Assembly: GCF_965638725.1 (NCBI RefSeq)
Contig: NW_027472014.1
Location: 496,001 to 560,000 of the forward strand
Source: Aptenodytes patagonicus
Taxonomy: Eukaryota > Chordata > Aves > Sphenisciformes > Spheniscidae
DNA: 64,000 bases
Reading direction: 5' to 3'
Shown piece after piece: positions 33,354 to 46,000 of the stretch. Position 1 is the stretch's first letter; each line of letters starts with the position of its first letter. The position numbers were made by a program, and so were the translations under genes. The notes below the pieces were generated by a model that saw only the letters and a program-made list of their open reading frames with translations, made no database searches and was not told where the DNA came from.

Positions 33354-34195
33354 GTTGGAGGAGGAGGGGTAGAAGGAGAAGGACTGTGAAGAACAAGAAG
33401 AACAGGAGGAGGATGAACATGTAGAGGATAAACCTGCAGAGGCGTATGAGGAGGAGGAGGAGAAGGAGAAGGAGGAAGAGGTGGAGGAAGAACTGGATGA
33501 AGACAAAACGGAGAAAGAAAAAGAACAGGAGGAGGAGGAAGAACTGTAGGAAGAACAGGATGAAGAACATGAGAAAGAACAAGAAGAGCAGGAAGAGGAG
33601 GAGTACGAGGAGGAACATAAAAAGGAAAAGAAGGAAGGACAAGAGGAGGAGGAGGAGGAAGAACAGGAGTTAGAGGAGGAAGAAATGGAGGAAGAGAATG
33701 AACAGGAGGAGAAACAGGAGGAGGAAGAAGAGCAGGAGGAGGAGCAAAGGGAAGAGAAACAGGAGAAGATGGGGAAGAGGAGGAAGAACAGGAAGAGAAG
33801 GAAAAGGAGGAAGAACAGGAAGAACGGTGGAGGAATAGAGGGAGGAAGAACATGAGGAAGAGAGAAAAAGATGAAGTGGAAGAAGAGGAGGAAGAACAGG
33901 ATAAGGAGGAGGAGGAGAATTAAAAAAAGCGTGAGGAGGAAGAAAAAAAGGAGGCGAAAGAAAGGAGGAGGAGAAACGAGAACAGAAGGAGGGAAAGGAA
34001 GAAGAGGAGGAGGAAGAAAAGGAGGCAGAAGAACAGGAGGCAGAGGAAGAAGAGCAGAGGAGGAGGAGAAGAAGGAAGAGAAGGAGGATTAGGGGGAAAA
34101 GGAGGAGTAAGAAGAGCAGGAGGAGGAGGAAAAGGAGGAGGAAGAAGAGGGAAGAGGAGGAGGAGGAGAAGGAGGAGAAGCAGGAGGAGGAAACA
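33354..34195. repeat. Polypurine tract, right part
   Basis: About 840 bases of (GGA/GAA)n-like sequence, nearly free of C and T on the plus strand. It has the potential to form triplex or H-DNA. The unit 2 copy is at 57970-58813. Confidence 0.88.
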
Positions 34196-34754
34196 CCTCC
34201 CAATTCACTCCAGAGTGTCAGCACATCAAAATTCTTGGATGGAGCACCTGCTACATCCATTTGTCCATGGGGATTCACTAAATCCAAGCCTACCGGTGAA
34301 GCCATTACTCACAGGAGGCCAAGCACACCCAGAGCCACACCTGTGCAAGGAGAAGACTTCAAGCACATCCGGGGCTGATGGTGACAGTTCCCACCAGCTG
34401 TCCAGCTCAGGCAGATGCAGGTAAGATGCCACAGAGGCGGCACCGACTGATTGACACTTCTCTTGCAGGAACAGGATTTACCAGCAGAAGGGAGGCAGGA
34501 CGAGAGGGCCCATGAGGTTGAAAAGTGCATCAGATAGCTGGTGCAGTAACAATGACAACAGAGGGAGAAGGAGATGCAGGTGGTATAGCTGAGACAATGC
34601 TTCCCAGGTAACATCTGCCACACAAACACAGAGGCAGGCAGAGGCATTGGGAGGTCGTGGAGAGGGTGAGAAAGGTGCCTGGGAGAGAGGAGAGCACGGG
34701 GAGATGGGAGACAGAGATGGAGATGGAGGGGACAAAGCCGGGGTGTTGGAAGTG
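34196..34754. other. No recognised gene
   Basis: Mixed sequence between the polypurine tract and the 64-base minisatellite. It contains GA-rich patches near 34660-34740. Confidence 0.4.
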
Positions 34755-35595
34755 AGGATGCTTCTGCTGTGCAGGTGCTTGTGAGGTCACTGGTGGCTGA
34801 GTAGGTGTTAGGCCAAGAACAGGAACCTGGCTTGTGCAGGTGCTTGTGATCTCACATGATCCCAAGTAGGAGATAGGGCAGGAGGAGGCCCCTGGCTTGT
34901 TCAGCTGCTTGTGATGTCACCTGCAGCTGAGTAGCTGTTAGGGCAGGAGCATGCAGCTGGCCTGTGCAGGTGTTTGTGATGTCACATGTGCCTGAGTAGG
35001 TTATAGGGCTGGAGTAGGAACCATCTATGTTCAGCTGCCTATTGTGTTGCAAGTGCCTGAGTAGTTGATATGGCAGGAGAAAGCTCCTGGCTTGTGCAGG
35101 TGCATCTGATGTCATCGGTGGCTGAGTAGGTGGTAGGGCAGGAGCAGGCCCCTGCTTGTACAGCTGCTTCTGATGTCACTGGTATCTAAGTAGCTTTTTG
35201 GGTATGAATGAACACCTGGCTTGTGCAGGTGCTTGTGAAGTCAATGGTGGCTCTGCAGCTATTAGGGCAGGAGCATGCAGCTGGCTTGTAAAGGTGCTTT
35301 TGAGGTCACAAGTGCCTGAGAAGGTTTTAGCAGAGGAGCAGGCCCTTTGCTTGTGCAGCTGCTAGTGATGTCATAGGTGGATGAGCAGGCAGGATTGAGC
35401 AGGAACATGCACCTGGCTTGCGTAGGTGCTTGTGATGTCACATGTGCCTGAGTAGGTGATAGGTTAGGAACTGGCCCCTGGCTTGTCCTGGTGCTTGTGA
35501 TGTCACTGGTGGCTCTGTAGCTGTTAGGGCACAAGCATGCAGGTGGCCTGTGCAGGTGTTTCTGACGTCACATGTACATGAGTACACGAGTACAC
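34755..35595. repeat. 64-base minisatellite with TGATGTCAC motif, about 13 units
   Basis: Units of about 64-65 bases begin CCTGGCTTGTGCAGGTGC (34826, 34891, about 34955, about 35020, 35086 and on). Most then have TTGTGATGTCACATGTGCC or a close variant, and GAGTAGGT-TTAGGGCAGGAGC. The CRE-like core TGATGTCA recurs in most units. The unit 2 copy is at 59371-60211. Confidence 0.85.
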
Positions 35596-35597
35596 AT

Positions 35598-36355
35598 GTC
35601 TGCACCTGGGATGGGGTAATCCTGGTTATACGTACAAACTGCGGGAGGAGAGGCTGGGGAGCAGCCCCGCGGAAAGAGTTCTGGGGGTTTGGGTTGATGG
35701 CCAGTTGAACATGAGTCAACAGTGTGCCCTGGCAGCCCAGAGGGCCAACTGTGTCCTGGGGTGCATCAAGCACAGCATAGCGAGCTGGTCGAGGGAGGTG
35801 ATTGTTCCGCTCTACACTGCACTGGTGCGGCCCCACCTCGAGTACTGTGTGCAGTTTTGGATGCCTCAATAGAATAAGGACACCAGACTATTAGAGTGTG
35901 TCCAGAGGAGGGCGACCAAGATGGTGAAGAGTCCCGAGGGCAAGACTTACAAGGAGCGGCTGAGGTCACTTGGTTTGTTCAGCTTGGAGAAGAGAAGGCT
36001 GAGGGTGACCTCATCACAGTCTACAACTTCCTCAAGGGGGGCAGCGGAGGGGGAGGTGCTGATCTCCTCTCTCTGGTGACCAGCGATAGGACACGAGGAA
36101 ATGGAATGAAGCTGCATCAGGGGAAGTTCAGAATGGACGTTAGGAAAAGGTGCCTCACTGAGAGGCTGGTCAGCCGCTGGAACAGGCTCCCCAGGGAAGT
36201 GGTCACAGCACCAAGCCTGTCAGAGTTCAAGGAGTGTCTGGAGGACGCTCTTAGTCAGCTGGTTTAGTGTTAGGTAGTCTTGTGAGGAGCAGGGAGTTGG
36301 ACTTGATGATCCTTACGGGTCCCTTCCAACTCGAGATATTCTTTGATTCTTTGAA
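35598..36355 (+). mobile_element. CR1 LINE, 5'-truncated, decayed
   Basis: A CR1 C-terminal RT region is recognisable across frames ([18 protein letters not shown], [26 protein letters not shown]). The 3' end is GGACTTGATGATCC...GGGTCCCTTCCAACTCGAGA, ending in ATTCTTTGATTCTTTGAA rather than ATTCTATG octamers, a different subfamily. Stops and frameshifts are present. The unit 2 copy at 60214-60971 has a further one-base loss. Confidence 0.9.
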
Positions 36356-37790
36356 TCTGGAGGACTGAGAAGCACTTCTGGGAGGATTGCTGGCTCATAG
36401 AGCACGACTGTCAGAGGCCTGACTGAATTATTTAATTAGGCCGTGCGAATAATATAATATTACCTATTTAAGTAATCATATAAAATACAACAAATGCATT
36501 AATTGCACCCAAGGAGAATTTCATTTAATACTGCCTCAGGAAAAATGAAAAGGAGACAAAGGGCGAAAAACAAAGCGACTGACAGAAGAGGAAGGTTTAA
36601 TTACATCTCAGGTTATCAATTTGAAGCCTCGTTAGGAGCACTTTAATTACGGTAATTACGATAAGATGTAATTATAATAAACTGCTCCCAATTTGTATTC
36701 TATTTCCACTACATAATTTGAAGTTTTTATTGTGATAATACTGTTTGGGGCATCGTTAATGCATAAATGAAGCATTGCTGTTATTAAATAAATAACAGGC
36801 ACTAATGATGACCAATTAGTGATCTAAAATATGGTTTTAAGATTTAACTTAACTTTTTATTAATCAAATCTAATTTGCACTATTTTTACTTTTATTATAG
36901 CTCTCATTGGTACTTAATAATAATTAATTATATTCATAGTAGTAAATATATAGTCTTCCATGACCGCCAGTGAATTGTTTTTAATCTCTGCCTTTAAATG
37001 TAGCCATTATAGAGTGACTCATTTTTATTTCTCTTTACGTAAAAATCTAAAGCTTCAATTTCTATTTTTCAATTACTATTTAGTAATTTTTTTAATTACT
37101 ATTTCGAAGCCGGAGTCATCATTGCCTCTGAACCTACTCAAAGGTATGTTATAATTTAAGCATTAAAGACTCCCGATTCCTTTTCCAATTCTACTTCTGT
37201 TTTATATGCTAGAAGTCCATTATTTTGTTTCCAATTGGGAGTCACTAATGCCAGCAATTTATTTAATAATGTCTATGTTCAAATTTAGCTATTAATGACT
37301 CCCAATTCATTTTCTATCTTTGTCACTTAAAGTGGGTTTCTGAATTTATTTTTCTTTGATATTACAATACAAATTGGGAATAATTACTGCCTGGTTCGTT
37401 AAGTAATCGCTCCAATTAAATTTTGTCGTTCCTCATAAATAATATTTCTTTTAGTTATTTACACTCTAACATTTTAATCATTACTTTACTAAGTGGCATT
37501 AACTAGTGCCCATGATGTTTTATTTTAAATTTTTAATTAGTTTTTTACTTTTTTATTTGTTAATATTAAGTAGAGTTGTTTCCCTACAGATATTTCTCCC
37601 GATTAGTACTCTATATTCTGCTATTTGTAATTTTATAGTACAAATTTGGAGTAATTACCATCTGTAAAGTTTTAATAGTAGCTAGAGTAGATGAGACACA
37701 TTATTTACTCCCAAAGACTATGCCAGTAGCTGTTTTTCAAGTTTTTATTCTAAATAGTTTCAGGTAAATAATAGGCAGTAAAAATTAAAA
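36356..37790. repeat. AT-rich region with degenerate repeats in both orientations
   Basis: About 1.4 kb of very AT-rich sequence. A motif related to AATTGGGAGTCACTAATGCC recurs both directly and as its complement (GACTCCCAATTC, GACTCCCGATTCC, CTCCCAATTTGTATTC, AAATTGGGAATAATTACTGCC, AATTTGGAGTAATTACC). It looks like an old satellite or several nested elements. No gene. Confidence 0.55.
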
Positions 37791-39700
37791 TAACAGAAAC
37801 CCAGGAATTTGAATTCCCAGGCAAAACAACCGGAGCACCTGGGTGTGACCAGAGGCAGGACGAGCGCTACGGTCCCGCTCGGCCACTCGACGAGTTTGAG
37901 CTTCATCTCCAAAGTTTGAAGCTCCGAGCGCCCGCTCTCCTACAGCTCCGCCACCCCTTTTTTCCAGGAAACCCCAATTCCCAGGGGAACAAACATACGT
38001 CTGACAGATACACCGCGATGTCAAATTGTGAGTTGCATGGCTGTGCCATCAACAAGGGCACCTTCCTGTCGCTGCTACGCCCACAGGAGCATCCGACCAG
38101 TGCAGCACTGTCTGCAACCACTAGCCAGGATACTACAAAATCACCCCTAGCAACGCAATACAAATTACTAACAGCAATCAATAATACAGTGTCAATCAAA
38201 GGCAGTGGCAGCAATCAATAACAACAGTCATCAATCATACAGAAACAGTGGATAACAGCAACAACCTTGTAGGTCTGTACCACTGCAGGTTACTATAAAC
38301 TGATCATTAGTGAAGCCATTTAGCAACAATTTAGCAGCAGAGAAAAGAGATTACTTACATGGAGAGAGAGAGAGAGATAACTGAGGTCAAGCAAATCAGA
38401 TTTCAGAAGGGGCCCAACCATCCCAGAGGTTGGGGAGGACAAACAGCGTCACCCCCTGTGCTGTTAACACACCCTCGGTGGTGTGAATGGGGGCCAGGAC
38501 ATACCATATAAGGCAATGCTTGTCCAATGAGTCATGCCCATGAGTCATCCCTCTCATTATCTCTGCTAGGATAGATAGATAGAAATAGGTCTCCTTAAGT
38601 AATATTAAAAAAATAATAACAAAAATAAAGTTTCAAGAGTAAAGAACAAGATGGATCCGGAGCAGACCTGGCATCCTGAAAGCCAGGGAGAGAGAGGAAC
38701 GTGTTTGCAACCACAGGCGTCCTTCTGCATGACTGCAGCCAACTGATGTCATGCTCAGGTTTCTCTGTAGATCTTGGCAAGGATGTTCAGAAGAAAAAGA
38801 AACAGAACAAGAACCAGAGAACAAACAGAGTGTGACCTGTGAGCTGAACAGCCAGCTTGATGTAAAACCAGGGAATACTGACAGCGATCCGATGAGAGGA
38901 GCCGGTGTCGACACCTTTTTGCTTCCTGGTGCTGAGAGAGATTGAGGAAAGGATGTAACTGTAAACTGCTGAAAACTGTAGAAATGTGAAGAGAGCATCT
39001 GTGGAGAACTTGTCTGCCTGGCCGGCATACTGTCATCGCAGTTATCATTAATGATTGGCATGAGATGATGAAACACTTGGGAAATTTCATTAGCGCCACA
39101 AGAACTGAGGTGAGATAGAAACACTCAGGACACTGGCTTCACATTTTTTTCATGCCCAGCTCTGAGCTTAAAGCTGAAAGTGGTATTTCCTACTGTGCTG
39201 CAGCAGAGAAGTTTCCATATTGCTAAACACCAACCACATTTCCAACCCCTGCCTGGAGACAACATTGCCAACTGGCCAAAAACCTCAAATTATAAAACTC
39301 CTGCAGAAATGGGCTTCTCCCTGTTCACGGAAGCTGACAAGGGGAGCAGGCGGTCAGGCAGGAAAGGCGGCCCAGAAGGTGTCCACGGAGGGCTGGAGAT
39401 GGTGTTCAGCCACCACCAGCGCAACAATGAGGGAGTTCTCCATCATGGCCACAAACCAGACTGAGAAAACAAAACCATAAGAGGGGAATCTCCGTTTCTG
39501 GGAGGTTCCCAAATCCTAAAAAGGGTAAACTCAGGGGAAGTTGTTTCATTTTATTTTTCCTCTTTCCTGCACGAGCTCTTCCTGGTGAGAAGATGAGAAG
39601 AAGAGATGAAGTGATAAAATCATGGTTTCTGTGAAGCTTGAGTAAATCCCAGACTTTTAACGTCGGGGCTCCGGGATACACTGCAGAGCAACAGGGAGAT
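37791..39700. other. Unassigned stretch upstream of MROH-like gene
   Basis: I see only short ORFs, CAATCAATAA-type microrepeats near 38170-38240, and the promoter-like cluster listed at 38494. Some parts have the look of an LTR, but no ends or target duplications could be defined. Confidence 0.4.
38494..38547 (+). promoter_or_regulatory. TATAAGG box with two TGAGTCA (AP-1-like) sites
   Basis: CCAGGACATACCATATAAGG resembles the 55-base repeats before the RIMBP-like ORF. TATAAGG lies at 38507-38513, and TGAGTCA at 38528-38534 and 38541-38547. An ATG follows 144 bases after the box (38651), the same spacing as in the RIMBP-like gene, but opens only 31 codons. The unit 2 copy is at 63110-63163. 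Confidence 0.4.
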
Positions 39701-40025
39701 CCCGAGGGGACGTGAGGGTGAATGGTTGCGTTGGGGTGCCCCGAGAGGGCCCAGCTCCCCAGGGGCCATCCTGCCCCTCCCCGCCTGGGCGGCGGGTCAC
39801 AGTGGGTCCCTTTGTGACCCCCTGCTATTTGACCCCCCAGCACTGCATATAGCCAGCGCGGCCCCACCCTGCAGTGTCCAGCAGGACAGTGACAGGACAG
39901 GGCAGGAGCGCGGAGCTGGCGAGGAGACCCCCCAAGCGCACCCTGCATCTTTTCCCGGCAGACCCAAGGCGTTTCCCCAAGGCTTCCCCCTTCCCCATCC
40001 CTACCGCCCCCTTACATCCCTCAGG
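39701..40025 (+). promoter_or_regulatory. Putative 5' region of MROH-like gene
   Basis: GC-rich sequence with a CATATAG string near 39846, about 180 bases before the ATG. A CCCTCAG immediately before the ATG could be a splice acceptor, so a 5' UTR intron is possible. Confidence 0.3.
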
Positions 40026-43000
40026 ATGGCAGAGAGGAGACCCCTTAGCCACCCCAGGGTGACCTGGGAGGAGGTGGGGGCTCCCCAGGAGAGCAGGTCT
40101 CCACCAGAGCCCCATGAGGTGTGTGTGGTCCAGCCGGTGCAGGCAGGTGAGCAAGGGGCTCCAGCATCGCATCCTCCAGCCCTGAGACCCCCCCAGGGAG
40201 ACTGCGCCTGGGGAGTGGGCATGGGGACGAAGGGCAGAGCTCCTTCCTCTGCCCGCTCCTGCCTGCAGCTCCGCTCTACAGCCCTCCCTGCTCTCCTCCG
40301 TTGCTAGATGCCAGCTGGCTAGCTGTGTATGAAGAGGAACAGGAAACAGTGGACTTCATCCAGGCTTTTTTCGAGAGCTCAGAAAAGGTAACCGTGGCTA
40401 TTTCTATTGCTGCTGTGCCAGTGTCTCCTGATGGGACCCACTGGCTATGCTGCCTGCTGCTAGGGGCGCTGCTGGCTGGGCAGAGCTGCTCTCCCGCATG
40501 GCTTTGCACCCCCAGTACTCTGGTCCCGCTGGCCATGTCTCGCCCTCTCACACTCCCCCTTTGTCTCTCTGTCCCCTGGCTGCCAGGAAGAGACCGAGAA
40601 GATGCGGTTCCTCGAGTGCATCTGCACCCTCTGCAGAGCTGCCAGGCACAAGGGCTTGTTGCAGGGCCTGGATGTCTTCTGCCACAGATTTGAGCTGGCC
40701 GAGAGCATCAAGGTGAGGGGACACCCGGAGGGTCTGGGGAAGGGGGCAGGGTCCCCGGTCACTGGCACATGGCAAGGACAGCATTTGGACAGGAGCAAAC
40801 ATACGTGGACACCCCAAGGGGACTCAAGTGCTGCTGAGAAGGCCTGCCAGCAAAGACCCCAGCACCCAGGGCGGCAGGGACCACATTGGGTCTGCTGGCA
40901 CTGGGTGCTGGTGGCTGCCAGGTCCTTTATCCCGATTGTGCTCTGCAGGCACTGCTGGAAGAGGAGCCCAGGGACCACCTGCACACGGCAGTGCGGCAGC
41001 TTGCCATGGATGCCATCGCTGCCTTGAGGTACCTGCCCATCCCTCCTGGGCACCCCTGCCCCAGAGGACCATGTCCACCTGTCCGAGGCCTCGAGGCACG
41101 CTCCCAGCACCAGTGTCCGACAGACCCCTCTCTCTCTTTTTGCAGCTCAGTGGAGACAGTGCTGGAGGGCCAAAAGAAAAGCCTCATACATGCCTGCTTC
41201 ACCAGTGTCTTCTTGCTTCCTCCAGAAGAGGACATGCAGGGCCTGGATGCTTCTCTCTACTTCCAGGTAAGTGCTGGGTGAGCCCCCAGTCCCTCTGGGC
41301 TGCTCCCTGGCTGCCCCGTGCCAGGAGATGACTGGAGATCCAAGGCAGGTCAGGGTCTTGGTTTTGCTTTCCCACCTTCATCCCTTCGTCCCCTTCCCAT
41401 GGGCCTGGCCACGTCCAGGCTTGTCTGCCCCGAGGCCTTCCCCAGGCACCGCGAGGCAGCACAGGTGTCCTCCTTGGTGCTGGGAGTCCAGATCCATCTC
41501 CTGGGGATGAGAGGGCCTGCCGAAAGATGCCACCACCCTTCGTCCTCCTTGCAGACCCTGGATGCCATGGACAGCATGCTACGCGTGTTGGTGTTCAGCT
41601 CTCCTGCCTCTGGCCTCAGCGAGGAGCTGCAGACTATCTTGAAGGTCTGGCATTTGCAAAGAGCAGGGTTGGCAGGGGCTGTTCATCACCCTGGAGGTGA
41701 TGCGGGTGTCCATCACACCTGCAGTGCCACGCAGGGTGCCCACCTCCCTTGGGGGAGCTGGGGGCTGCCCACTGTGCTCTTCTGGAGCCCGGTGTCCCCT
41801 GGCTGCAGTCAAAGTCCCTTTCCCCTCCGCAGACTTTCCCAAGTAATAGGAGGAATTTGGCCCCTCTCCTTTGGTACCACAGCGGTGGCAGCTGGTGCTG
41901 CTGTCCCCCCACTTCCCAGTCTCCCCTGCTTTCCTCCCCAGACCCAAATGGGGCAGAGACCCACTGGGACCTGCCCGTCCCGCACGGGGAGCCCAGCTCT
42001 GAAGCTCTCTTCTCCTGGCTTCCCAGGGGGCCATACTCCTGAGCCTGGACTGTGTGAGTCTAGCCGGGAGTTCAGCAGTGCTGCTTCTGCTGGAGTGGGT
42101 GTCAGCTCACAGGGCAGATCGGCAGCTTCTCTCCTCTCCTCTCCTCTCCTCCCAGATGCTGCTGACTTTCACCAACTCCAAAAGTGCAGCTGTGCACGCA
42201 AGGGCCTTGAGGAGGATTCAGAAGCTGAGCCATTTCTTGGCCAGATGTTCCTCACTGGAGGTAAGGAGCCAGGCAGCCTCCAGCCAGGACATGTCCCCTT
42301 TCCTGTGCACCGGAACAGCCTGCAGCTCAGGGTTCCTGCCAGGCACTGGGGCACTCAGCAAGGCTCTGCCCTGAAGCGAGGGTCTTGGTCGTATGGGCTC
42401 CTCTCCCCAGTCCCCTCTCTGCCAGGAGCCAGAGCTGCACCCAGCAGGGCCCTGCAAAGCTCTGACCCACCTGAGATCCAGCCCTGGGCCCACTTGGGTT
42501 CAGGGCTTCAGCCCCACCTGCCTTGCCTCAGCCCTTCTGCTGTTCTGCTTCCCTCCCCCAGGCCTGGCAAGATGAGTTCAGCTGTGGCTGCTACAGAGAG
42601 ATCCAGATCCCCATCCTGGGACAGCTGCTGGGATGTCTCATCCTTCTCAGCTCTTGCAAGGAAGAAGAGAGCAGCCACGTGGCTTCGGATGCTCTTTATT
42701 CCATCTACAGATTCATCTGTCAGCGAGAAAGTAAGAGGAGCTGTGTCGTGGGCTGCGTCCCTCCACACACAGACATCTGCTCATATGTCCGCTCATTTTC
42801 CTGAGCATTGTGATGGACCATTCTTGTGCTTGCTGGAGGCTCTCTGTGAAAGTCTGCCAGCTTCCCTGACCTCCCTGGCCCTTCGCAGCTGCTTCCTATA
42901 GGATCCCAGCTATCATTTTCCTGCAGAGGCGGAGTGCTTACCTGAAGTTCAGGATCCACTCTCTGCTGCTCTCCTTCCTCGTTCCTTTCAGGATCTTGAG

Positions 43001-46000
43001 CCCCACTGTTTCGTGGTCCCCACAGCCACAGATACCATTGATTACCACATCCTGAAACCAATTCTTCCCTCTCCTTGAACAACAGATCAGGCTGGGCATC
43101 ACCCCGGCTAGTCCCTCCAATGCCTGTAGCAGGAAGCTGTCCCTGATGCCCTCCAGAAATCTCCTTGACCACTTGCATCCTGCCGTCTTGCAATCAGGGC
43201 ACGTGACAGAGAGACCTCCCCGAGTGCTTTCAGGAAGACTTCATCCACTTCCTCTCCCCCACACGGGAGGCTGTAACACGCTGCCACCACCATGCCACCA
43301 GCACCGCCTCTCTGCTGCTCCTGACCCACATGCTCTCTCCCAGACTGTTGATTGTCCCCCATGCTCTCCTTCCACTTTCCCAGGCCCTGAGCATTTGCAT
43401 ACATACACTTGAGGCAGGTGCCTCTCATCCGTCTCCATCATTCCTGAGGTCCCTCTTGTTCCCTTTGCTTTACACTCCTGCCCACCACCTCCTCCCCTGC
43501 CTGTGGGTTGTAACCCCCCTCCTCAGCCATTCATAACCTAAAGCTCTTTTCAGCGTTTGGTAAGCTTGTTGGCAAAGATGCTACGTCCTACCAACTGCTC
43601 TGTGTTTCTCCCTCCCCTTTTAGGTAGGACGCTGTCAGAGGACAATCCAGAGCATCAACAGGTCCAAAGGGAATGGGAAGCTGAGAGCACCTCCTCGTGT
43701 TCTTTGCTCTACAAAGCGAGCACCCTGACCATGGTAATGAGTTCCTCCCTTGCTGAGACACATTCAGCAGGAGACTTGTCTGAGCAAAGGGACCCAGAAT
43801 CAGCGGGGCTGGCATGGCCTCACTGTCCCTGGTGAGAGGGTTCCTGCTGTCCCCGAGCAGGGACTATCCGAGGGCCGCACTCCAGTGTCCCAGCAGCAGC
43901 TCCAGCCCTCCTGGCCACCAGCAAGCTCTGGTTCTCTATAGGGCCAAGCAGCACCATGAGGGCAGTCATGTGACGTGTCTTCCCTCCCTCCCTTCCTTCC
44001 TCCCATAGGCATGCAAAAATTACCTCTGGCCTTCTGAGAAGACAGACATCGTCCTCACAGCCATTGAAGCCCTGAGAGACTCCAGCATCTACGACAAGCA
44101 GGTGGCCAGCAGCGTGCTGAACATGACCATGGGAGAACCTGCCTTCTGGCTGACAGATGTAAGCAGGCTCTGGCTGGATTGCCTGGCCCTTGAGCCCTTT
44201 CAAGCCTTGGGCCTTGCCCTGCCTTTGCCCTGCCTGTCCCTGCCTTTGCCCTGCCTTGCCTTGCATCAGGCACCTAAAGCCATTTTAAGCCACCAGAGAG
44301 GGATGGGAAGTTTCAGTGGTGGCAGCTGAGGAAATGGCTGCACTCCAGTGGCAGCACCATCCTCACCTGTGTCCCCTCCAGGTGCCAAGCATCGTGGGGT
44401 GCATCCATGAAAGCCTGGAGTACACCAGCACGGTGTCAGCCCGGGCGAGCCTGGATGCCCTACTTATCCTGCTGGCCTGCGAGTACCCGAGGGAACTGGT
44501 CTTCAGCATGTTGATCCGCGTTCCACTGTGTGACAGGTATCAGCCCCAACAGCCCCAAGGGCTTGTTCCCTGTGGGGAGAGGGGCTCAGAGACTCTCTGG
44601 CTGCCAGACCCACGGAAAACTGCAGGACGTCCCTGAGGAGCAGGGCCCTCCATCCCACCACACTTTCCAGCCCTGGTGGGTCATCCAGGCCTGCAGCAGC
44701 CAAAGCCGGCCAAGCCAGAGCCCAGAGCCACCATGCTCTTCCCTGCCTCACAGGGAACACCACCTCAGCTCTCTCCTGCTTGCCCCCACACGAGCGGGGT
44801 GGGCAGGGCCTGGGCTGCGAGACAGCCCGGGAGTGGTCAGGCTAGCCTGGGCACAGTGCCGTGGCCGAGGCAGCCGCGCTGACGAAATGCTCTGTGCTTG
44901 GCAGCACCGCCCTGGCCATGTGGGAGCTGATGTTTTTCCAGAACAAGATACCGACTGAGTTCTCGACTGAGCTGATGAAGATTGTTAAGTCGCGGAAACG
45001 GCGGCACTGCAAGCTGATAAGCGCTGCCATGTTGCATGCCTGCAACATACAGGAGGCGGTAAGTGACCAGACCTGGGCTTGCTCACCCTCGGGGATGTGC
45101 ATGGCCGGGGACAGGAGACACTCATCACCACCCATGTGTCCTGCCTCCTTTGTGCCAGCTCTTGCTCTCCAGTCACTCCTCGGAGGCGTGAGAGCAAGAG
45201 GCTGCCAATGGTCAGAGGACAGGAGGAGCCGGCAAAGACACTGTGCCGTCCTCCATGGTCAGGGCTGCCCCCAGGATGGGCTGCCTGGCCCCAGTGCCCT
45301 TGCCCTGAGCTGCCAGTGGAAAGCAGGAGCCCCGCAGGCTCTGCCCGTCTCTCACCGCTATCTTTATTTCAGGTGAAAGACTGCACCAATGCTCAACAGC
45401 CGAGTTTTTACTCCCTGACACTCCTCCAGGAGTACCTGAAGTGTCCAAATCCAGGGTTTCTCTCGCTGGTGCTCATGGGTCTCATCACCGCCTCGGAGAG
45501 ACCTGAGACGGTGAGCAAGGATCCGAGTTGAGCCACGTTGGCCAACGCAGTGGCTTGGCCTTGGCTGGCAGTCAGGAGCTGGGATGACGGCTCCCAACAC
45601 CCTCCCTGCCATGGACGGGGCTGGTGGGTGCCTGGGGTAGCTTTCCAGGCCTGGAGGGTTACCAACCCATCTGCCCCTTTGGGCTGGTCAGAAAAGGGGG
45701 TGGCTAAGCAGGGGACAGGAAGTCTTTGCTTTCCTGCCCCCCCTGCCCTACCCCTGCTCTCCCGCATACCATGGCCACCACCAGCCAGGAGGCTGCTACA
45801 GCGATTCCTGGGCCAGGAGCTGGAGGGGAGGCTGGTGCTCAGTGACCAGAGCATGTTTGCCAGGGTGGTCTTTGACCGCTTCTCAAAGAGGAAATACTGT
45901 GCTTCATCTAGGCAAGACAAATTCACGTCCTGCTGCCTGATGTTGTGGAGACCCTGCAGGATGCCAACAAAGACATCAGGATGAAGGCCCTGCTGGTCTT

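Larger units (their letters stand above)
32284..39384. repeat. Segmental duplication block B, unit 1 copy
   Basis: The block recurs at 56900-64000 with an almost constant offset of 24616 and few base differences. The matching sequence reaches the window end, so the true right edge of the repeat lies beyond. In unit 1 it passes directly into the 5' flank of the MROH-like gene. Confidence 0.96.

Noticed and set aside
33335..34305. Ser/Leu/Pro-rich minus-strand and Lys/Arg-rich plus-strand ORFs
   Set aside because: They are translations of polypurine/polypyrimidine sequence. The composition explains them.
37791..38345. Possible LTR
   Set aside because: No paired TG...CA ends or target duplication could be found.
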